From: Zea mays
Lineage: Eukaryota > Streptophyta > Magnoliopsida > Poales > Poaceae
NCBI RefSeq assembly: GCF_902167145.1
Contig: NC_050102.1
Location: 3,162,001 to 3,226,000, forward strand
DNA: 64,000 bases
Reading direction: 5' to 3'
Translations under genes and position numbers: made by a program
Notes under the pieces: model-generated
Database searches by the model: none
What the model was told of the DNA's origin: nothing
Seen by the model: the letters and a program-made list of their open reading frames with translations, nothing else
Shown here: positions 57,505 to 64,000 of the stretch, piece by piece
How positions within the stretch are numbered: the stretch's first letter is position 1
How the letters are laid out: every line of letters starts with the position of its first letter

Positions 57505-59276
57505 GTTTATGCATCCGGGGGCTCAAGTTGGATAATTGATAGCGGGTGCACAAACCACATGACAGGGGAGAAAAGAATGTTCTCCTCCTATGAGAAAAAC
57601 CAAGATCCCCAAAGAGCTATCACATTCGGGGATGGAAACCAAGGTTTGGTCAAAGGATTGGGTAAAATTTCTATATCACCTGACCATTCTATTTCCAATG
57701 TTTTTCTTGTGGATTCTTTAGATTACAATTTGCTTTCTGTTTCTCAATTATGCAAAATGGGTTACAACTGTCTTTTTACGGATATAGGTGTTACTGTCTT
57801 TAGAAGAAGTGATGATTCAGTAGCATTTAAGGGAGTGTTAGAGGGTCATCTATACTTAGTTGATTTTAATAGAGCTGAACTCGACACTTGCTTAATTGCT
57901 AAGACTAACAAGGGTTGGCTATGGCATCGCCGACTAGCCCATGTTGAGATGAAGAATCTTCATAAGCTTCTAAAGGGAGAGCACATTTTGGGACTAACCA
58001 ATGTTCATTTTGAGAAAGACAGGGTTTGTAGCGCATGTCAAGCAGGAAAACAAGTTGGGGTTCATCATCCACACAAGAACATCATGACGACTGACAGGCC
58101 ACTCGAGCTACTCCACATTGACCTATTCGGCCGGATAGCTTACATAAGCATCAGCGGGAGTAAGTATTGTCTGGTTATTGTGGATGATTATTCTCGCTTC
58201 ACTTGGGTGTTCTTTTTGCAGGAAAAATTCCAAACCCAAGAGACCTTAAAGGGATTCTTGAGACGGGCTCAAAATGTGTTCAGATTAAGAATCAAAAAGA
58301 TAAGAAGCGACAACGGGACGGGGTTCAAGAACTCTCAAATAGAAGGCTTCCTTGAGGATGAGGGGATCAAGCATGAGTTCTCTTCTCCCTACACACCACA
58401 ACAAAATGGTGTAGTGGAGAGGAAGAATAGAACTCTATTGGACATGGCAAGGACCATGCTTGATGAATACAAGATTTCGGATCGGTTTTGGGCCGAGGCG
58501 GTCAACACAGCTTGCTACGCCATCAACCAGTTATATCTACATCGAATCCTCAAGAAGACATCTTATGAACTCCTCACCGGTAAAAAGCCCAATGTTTCAT
58601 ATTTTAGAGTCTTTGGTAGCAAATGCTTTATTCTTGTTAAAAGAGGTAGAAAATCTAAATTTGCTCCTAAGGCTGTAGAAGGCTTTTTACTTGGTTATGA
58701 CTCAAACACAAGGGCATATAGAGTCTTTAACAAGTCCACTGGACTAGTTGAAGCCTCTTGTGACATTGTGTTTGATGTGACTAACGACTCTCAAGTAGAG
58801 CAAGTTGATCTTGATGAGCTAGATGATGAAGAGGCTCCATGCGTCGCGCTGAGGAACATGTCCATTGGGGATGTGTGTCCTAAGGAATCCGAAGAGCCTC
58901 CACATACGCAAGATCAACCATCTTCCTCCATGCAAGCATCTCCACCAACTCAAGATGAGGATCAAGCTCAAGATGATGATGATGAAGATCAAGAGGAGTC
59001 ACCTCAAGAGGAGGACAATGATCAAGGGGGAGATGCTAGTGATCAAGACAAGGAAGATGACGAGGGTCCAAGACCGCCACACCCAAGAGTCCACCAATCA
59101 ATACAACGAGATCACCCCATGAACTCCATCCTCGGCGATATTCATAAGGGGGTAACTACTCGATCTCGTGTTGCTCATTTCGGTGAACATTACTCCTTTG
59201 TGTCTTCTATTGAGCCATACAGGGTAGAAGATGCATTAAGGGATTCAGATTGGGTGTTGGCAATGCAAGAGGAGCT
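57505..59276 (+). pseudogene. pol: Pol of element C, truncated by element E
   Basis: The GTT codon at 57505 follows a TTTTTGTAG tract. The gag stop is 17 bases upstream, one more than in A, B and E. Protease [10 protein letters not shown], zinc region, integrase triad ([22 protein letters not shown]) and the acidic linker are open without a stop. The coding sequence is cut at LAMQEEL, the start of the reverse transcriptase region, by insertion of element E at 59277; GAGCT (59272-59276) is the candidate TSD. The remainder should follow E outside the window. Confidence 0.87.
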
Positions 59277-60304
59277 TGAAAGGGAAATGTGCCCTTGGGC
59301 CATTTCTAAGTATTTTGGTGTTTGAGTGCCAACACAAGTGCTTTTGTGTTAAACTATGAAAAGGGGTGGACAAAGTGCAAATCATGTCAAAAGGTATGTT
59401 TCTAGACTTAGTACATTATTTTATGGACTAATGTATTGTGTCTAAGTGCTGGAAATAGGAAAAATCGAATTGGAAATGAGATGGCTTTGTTCAGCCAAAG
59501 TCTGCTCAGTCTGGGAGCACCGGACTGTCCGGTGCGCAAATGGCTCTCTGGCTGCCAACGGTCGGCTTCGCCGTAGAAGGAAAGAAATCAGGCACCGGAC
59601 ACTGTCCGGTGTGCACCGGACTGTCCGGTGTGCACCGGACTGTCCGGTGCGCCAGACGACAGAAGGCAAGAATTGCCTTCCCAGATTGCTCTCAACGGCT
59701 CCTAGCTGCCTTGGGGCTATAAAAGGGACCCCTAGGCGCATGGAGGAGAACAACCAAGCATTCCTTGAGCACTCTTGATCACTCACACTCCATTCCTGCG
59801 CACTTGTTCGACATTCTAGTGATTTGAGCTCCGTTCTAGTGTGCTAGTCTCTTGAGCTCAAGTCTGGGTCTTGTGTGTGTGTATTTGCTGTGATCTTTGT
59901 GTCTTGTGTGAGTTGCTAATCCCTCCCTTGCTCCGTGCTTCTTTGTGAACTTCAAGTGTAAGGGCGAGAGGCTCCAAGTTGTGGAGATTCCTCGCAAACG
60001 GGATTAAGAAAAGCAAAGCAAAACACCGTGGTATTCAAGTGGGTCTTTGGACCGCTTGAGAGGGGTTGATTGCAATCCTCGTCCGTTGGGACGCCACAAC
60101 GTGGAGTAGGCAAGCGTTGGTCTTGGCCGAACCACGGGATAACCACCGTGCCATCTCTGTGATTGATATCTTTGTGGTTATTGTGTTTTGTTGAGGCTTT
60201 TCTCTAGCCACTTGGTGATTATTGTGCTAACACTTAACCAAGTTTTGTGGCTTAAGTTTTAAGTTTTACAGGATCACCTATTCACCCCCCTCTAGGTGCT
60301 CTCA
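59277..60304 (+). repeat. element E 5' LTR
   Basis: TGAAAGGGAAATGTGCCC to GGTGCTCTCA, 1028 bp, TATAAAAG at 59718-59725, palindromes at about 59518-59651. Confidence 0.92.
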
Positions 60305-60319
60305 ATTGGTATCGGAGCC
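60305..60319 (+). other. primer-binding site, element E
   Basis: ATTGGTATCGGAGCC after the LTR; one base differs from the site in A, B and C (CGG for CAG). Confidence 0.87.
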
Positions 60320-60353
60320 GTTCTCTTCAAGAAGGGACTAATCGCCCGAAGAG

Positions 60354-62735
60354 ATGGATCCTAAGGGAAAGGGGATGGTGGTCAACAACAACGAGAAGGA
60401 GTCTATCTTCAACGAGCCGAAGGATGACAAGCCTACCGACTCGGGCTCGGGCCACAAGCGCAAAGACGGGAAGAAGAAGAAGACAAGGCGCATCAAGGAG
60501 ATCGTCTACTACGACAGCGACGAATCTTCCTCTTCCCAAAAGGACGACGACAACTACGAGAAAAAGAAAACGGTCAATTCGAACTTTTCTTTTGATTACT
60601 CTCGTATTCCTCAAAGTACAAATGCTCATTTATTATCTATTCCACTTGGTAAACCTCCTCATTTTGATGGAGAGGACTACGGATTTTGGAGTCACAAAAT
60701 GCGTAGTCACTTGTTCTCTCTCCATCCTAGTATATGGGAGATTGTAGAGAGTGGAATGCACTTTGATAGTACGGATAGTCCCATGTTCATTAATGAGCAA
60801 ATTCATAAAAATACACAAGCTACTACTGTTCTTCTAGCTTCATTGTGTAGGGATGAATACCACAAAGTGAGCGGCTTGGATAACGCCAAGCAAATTTGGG
60901 ACACCCTCAAGATCTCTCATGAGGGGAATGATGTCACAATGCTCACCAAGATGGAGTTGGTGGAGGGCGAACTCGGGAGATTCGCTATGATAAGGGGAGA
61001 AGAGCCAACCCAAACGTACAACCGGCTCAAGACCCTTGTCAACAAGATAAGAAGCTATGGAAGCACGTGATGGACGGACCACGACGTCGTCCGCCTAATG
61101 CTAAGGTCTTTTACTGTCCTTGATCCTCATCTTGTAAACAATATTCGTGAGAATCCTAGGTACACCAAGATGACGCCCGAGGAGATACTTGGAAAGTTCG
61201 TGAGCGGGCGAATGATGATCAAGGAAGCAAGATACGTGGACGACGCATTGAATGGTCCAATCAATGAGCCTCAACCTCTTGCTCTCAAGGCAACAAGAAG
61301 CAAGGAGACGCTACCTAGCAAGGTGGCACAGATTGAGGCGGCCGGACTTAATGATGAAGAGATGGCTCTCATTATCAAGAGATTCAAGACGACGCTAAAA
61401 GGTCGCAAGGGGCAGCCAAGCAAGACCAAGACAAAGGGGAAGCGCTCATGCTTCAAATGTGGTAAGCTTGGTCATTTTATTGCTAACTGTCTCGACAATG
61501 ATAGTGATCAGGATCAAGGGAACAAGAGGGAGAAGAAGAAGAACTATAAGAAGGCAAAGGGCGAGGCGCATCTAGGCAAGGAGTGGGATTCAGATTGCTC
61601 CTCTTCCGACTCCGACAATGAAGGACTCGCCGCCACCGCCTTCAACAAGTCATCCCTCTTCCCCAACGAGCGTCACACATGCCTTATGGCAAGGGAGAAG
61701 AAGGTATGTACTCGAAACTCTACTTATGCTTCTTCAAGTGAGGACGAATCCAGTGATGAGGATGAAATAGATTATTCATGTTTATTTAAGGGCCTAGATA
61801 GAACCAAGGTAGATAAAATTAATGAATTGATTGATGCCTTGAATGATAAGAATAGGCTTTTAAAAAAGCAAGAGGATTTGTTGTATGAAGAACATGACAA
61901 ATTTGTAGAAGCACAAAAATCTCATGCTCTAGAAGTTAAAAGAAATGAAATGCTTTCTTGTGAATTATCTTCTTGCCATGAGACAATTTCTAACTTAAGG
62001 AGCATTAATGATGATTTGAATGATAAGTTAGAAATAGCTAGTAAATCAACATCTTGTGTAGAAATTGTTGCAACTTGCAATAGGTGTAAAGATTTTGACA
62101 TTGATGCTTGTAGTGAACACCTAGTTTCAATTTCCAAACTTAATGATGAATTGGCTAGTCTTAATGCTCAACTTAAGACTAGCAAGAGCGAATTTGATAA
62201 GCTAAAATTTGCGAGGGATGCCTACACGATTGGTAGACACCCCTCAATTAAGGATGAACTTGGCTTCAAGAGGGAAGCCAAGAACTTAACAAGCCATAAG
62301 GTTCCCATCCCCGCCAAGGAGAAAGGGAAGGCTCCTATGGCAAGTAGTACTAAAAAGAACCATGCTTTTATGTATCATAATAGGAGACATGCTAGAAATG
62401 ACTATAGAAGTTATGATTCACATGCTTATGATTCACATGCTATGTTTGCTTCTAGTTCTTCTTATATGCATGATAGAGATATGTCTAGGAGATATGTTCA
62501 TCATGTGCCTAGAAAGAATATTGTTCATGTTTCTAGGAAAGTTATGGATAGTCCTTCTACAATATATCATGCTTTAAATGCTTCCTTTGCTATTTGTAGA
62601 AAGGATAGGAAGATAGTTGCTAGGAAATTAGGGGCAAAATGCAAGGGTGATAAAACTTGCATTTGGGTCCCTAAGACAATTGTGACTAACCTTGTAGGAC
62701 CCAACAAGAGTTGGGTACCTAAGTCCCAAGCCTAA
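60354..62735 (+). pseudogene. gag: Gag of element E (one nonsense codon)
   Basis: It starts at ATG 60354 (MDPKGKGM). The frame is continuous to the stop at 62733-62735 except for TGA at 61068-61070, where element A has CGA (Arg, in GSTRWTD). This is a C-to-T change at a CpG. Domains are as in element A: capsid-like region with LGKPPHFDGEDYGFW, knuckle CFKCGKLGHFIANC near 61450, acidic clusters, coiled coil and C-terminal IWVPKTIV...SWVPKSQA. Apart from the single stop this is the best preserved Gag of the window. Confidence 0.88.
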
Positions 62736-62748
62736 ATTTGCCTTGCAG
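62736..62748 (+). other. gag/pol junction of element E
   Basis: ATTTGCCTTGCAG followed by GTTTATGCATCC, identical to element A; 16 bases from gag stop to the GTT codon. Confidence 0.5.
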
Positions 62749-64000
62749 GTTTATGCATCCGGGGGTTCAAGCTGGATTATCGACAGCGTATGCACAAACC
62801 ATATGACGGGGGAGAAGAAGATGTTCACCTCCTACGTCAAAAACAAGGATTCCCAAGATTCAATCATATTTGGTGATGGGAACCAAGGCAAGGTGAAAGG
62901 CTTAGGCAAGATTGCAATTTCAAATGAGCACTCTATCTCTAATGTGTTTTTAGTTGAGTCCCTTGGATATAATTTGCTATCTGTGAGTCAATTATGTAAT
63001 ATGGGATATAATTGTCTATTTACAAATGTAGATGTGTCTGTCTTTAGAAGAATTGATGGTTCATTAGCTTTTAAGGGTGTATTAGACGGCAAACTTTATT
63101 TAGTTGATTTTGCAAAAGAGGAGGCCAGTCTAGATGCATGCTTAATAGCTAAGACTAGCATGGGCTGGCTGTGGCATCGCCGCTTAGCACATGTAGGGAT
63201 GAAGAACCTTCACAAGCTTCTAAAGGGGGAACACGTGATAGGTTTGACTAACGTGCAATTCGAAAAAGATAGACCTTGTGCAGCTTGTCAAGCAGGTAAA
63301 CAAGTGGGAGGAGCGCATCACAGCAAGAATGTGATGACCACATCAAGACCCCTGGAGCTGCTACATATGGACCTCTTCGGACTCGTCGCCTATCTAAGCA
63401 TAGGAGGAAGTAAGTATGGTCTAGTTATTGTTGATGACTTTTCCCGCTTCACCTGGGTATTCTTTTTGCAGGATAAGTCTGAAACCCAAGGGACCCTCAA
63501 GCGCTTCCTAAGGAGAGCTCAAAATGAGTTTGAGCTCAAAGTGAAGAAGATAAGAAGCGACAATGGGTCCGAATTCAAGAACCTTCAAGTGGAGGAGTTT
63601 CTTGAGGAGGAAGGGATCAAGCACGAGTTCTCCGCTCCCTACACACCACAACAAAATGGTGTGGTAGAGAGGAAGAACATGACGCTCATCGATATGGCGA
63701 GGACGATGCTTGGAGAGTTCAAGACCCCCGAGTGCTTTTGGTCGGAAGCCGTGAACACGGCTTGCCACGCCATCAACCGGGTCTACCTTCATCGCCTCCT
63801 CAAGAAGACGTCGTATGAGCTTCTAACCGGTAACAAACCCAATGTATCTTACTTTCATGTATTTAGGAGCAAATGCTACATTCTAGTGAAGAAGGGTAGA
63901 AATTCTAAGTTTGCTCCCAAAGCTGTAGAAGGGTTTTTGTTAGGTTATGACTCAAATACAAAGGCATATAGAGTCTTCAACAAATCATCGGGTTTGGTTG
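62749..64000 (+). CDS. pol: Pol of element E, 5' part (protease and integrase)
   Basis: I read the frame codon by codon from GTT 62749 to the window end and found no stop. The protease active site reads WIIDSVCTNH: GTA (62788-62790) replaces the Gly codon of the Asp-Ser-Gly triad seen in A, B and C, which should inactivate the enzyme. The zinc region (WHRRLAHVG...CAACQ) is intact. The integrase has HMDLFG, RSDNGSEF and NGVVERKN, with GL in place of the usual GP after the first. The integrase core is complete; reverse transcriptase lies outside the window. Confidence 0.87.

Larger units (their letters stand above)
25812..64000 (-). mobile_element. element D: gag-only Sirevirus-like element, antisense, incomplete
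   Basis: In element sense (right to left) D has a 5' LTR split by X and C, a primer-binding site at 31989-31976, a decayed gag (31941-30070), about 2.6 kb of non-coding DNA with several polypurine tracts, and a complete 3' LTR (27470-25812). No protease, integrase, reverse transcriptase or RNase H remnant is visible, so D is a non-autonomous element. The rest of its 5' LTR must lie right of the window, after element C ends. The LTR starts TGAAAGCTCTC in sense and shares its promoter core with Ji-type LTRs. Confidence 0.75.
44747..64000 (+). mobile_element. element C: Opie-type Sirevirus, incomplete, twice interrupted
   Basis: TGAAAGGGAAACATGCTTACACC at 44747 opens an Opie-type LTR. It is split by element A (45820-54709), and its pol is split by element E (from 59277). 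The parts seen are the LTR (44747-45819 and 54710-54812), the primer-binding site, gag (54861-57490) and pol up to the equivalent of the RT start (57505-59276). Gag has at least four single-base frameshifts. The rest of pol and the 3' LTR are outside the window. Confidence 0.87.
59277..64000 (+). mobile_element. element E: Ji-type Sirevirus, 5' part
   Basis: It has a 1028-bp 5' LTR (59277-60304), a primer-binding site, gag with one nonsense codon, and pol open to the window end. The LTR is about 200 bp shorter than in element A because the palindrome cluster is smaller. Gag and pol are close to element A. Confidence 0.9.

Overview
This window is intergenic DNA of a large grass genome, almost certainly maize (Zea mays) or a close relative. 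No host gene, tRNA, rRNA or CRISPR array was found. Nearly every base belongs to LTR retrotransposons nested inside one another. The LTR and protein features match, from memory, the maize families Huck (Ty3/Gypsy, Tat-type) and Opie and Ji (Ty1/Copia, Sirevirus-type). Family names are recognition calls. The boundaries rest on LTR ends (TG...CA), primer-binding sites, polypurine tracts and 5-bp target-site duplications (TSDs) read in the sequence.

Layout. 1-668 is the 3' end of a Gypsy LTR; 669-1687 is a Ji-type LTR fragment; 1688-2152 is unassigned. 2153-3735 and 25351-25811 are two parts of an antisense Gypsy LTR-like sequence (layer 0), split by a Huck element at 3736-25345 with TSD AGATT. 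Huck itself carries an Opie-type element (B, 4969-13898). One deletion at the left junction of B removed the end of Huck's 5' LTR, Huck's leader and the start of B's 5' LTR. Layer 0 is also hit at 25812 by an antisense Sirevirus-like element that encodes only Gag (D), which runs out of the window. D's 5' LTR holds two insertions: an antisense Gypsy element with very long LTRs (X, 32151-44236, TSD TAGAA) and an Opie-type element (C, from 44747). C's 5' LTR is split by a Ji-type element (A, 45820-54709, TSD CTTTT), and C's pol is split by a second Ji-type element (E, from 59277 past the window end).

Coding capacity. A, B, C and E have the Sirevirus order: Gag (capsid-like region, CCHC knuckle, long coiled coil, C-terminal WVPK signature), then protease, integrase, reverse transcriptase and RNase H. 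Each has at least one nonsense or frameshift lesion in Gag; pol is broken in A and B, while the parts of pol visible in C and E stay open. Huck has gag-protease-RT-RNase H-integrase in one frame, broken by three C-to-T type stops and one frameshift. D has only a gag with three internal stops. X has an integrase/chromodomain relic but an intact 311-codon ORF of unknown function where gag would be.

Age. By-eye LTR comparison gives roughly 0.6-0.7% divergence for X, about 1.1-1.2% for Huck and B, and about 2% for A. All are recent insertions, and the values agree with the nesting order.

Most worth following up: the intact ORF of X, whose N-terminus resembles a dsRNA-binding fold; repeated primer-binding-site-like motifs in the 3' half of D; a conserved splice-acceptor-like gag/pol junction; a hairpin plus acidic micro-ORF shared by Gypsy LTR leaders; and a perfect 13-bp hairpin beside duplicated polypurine tracts in Huck. 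I did not find a convincing new defence or metabolic system.
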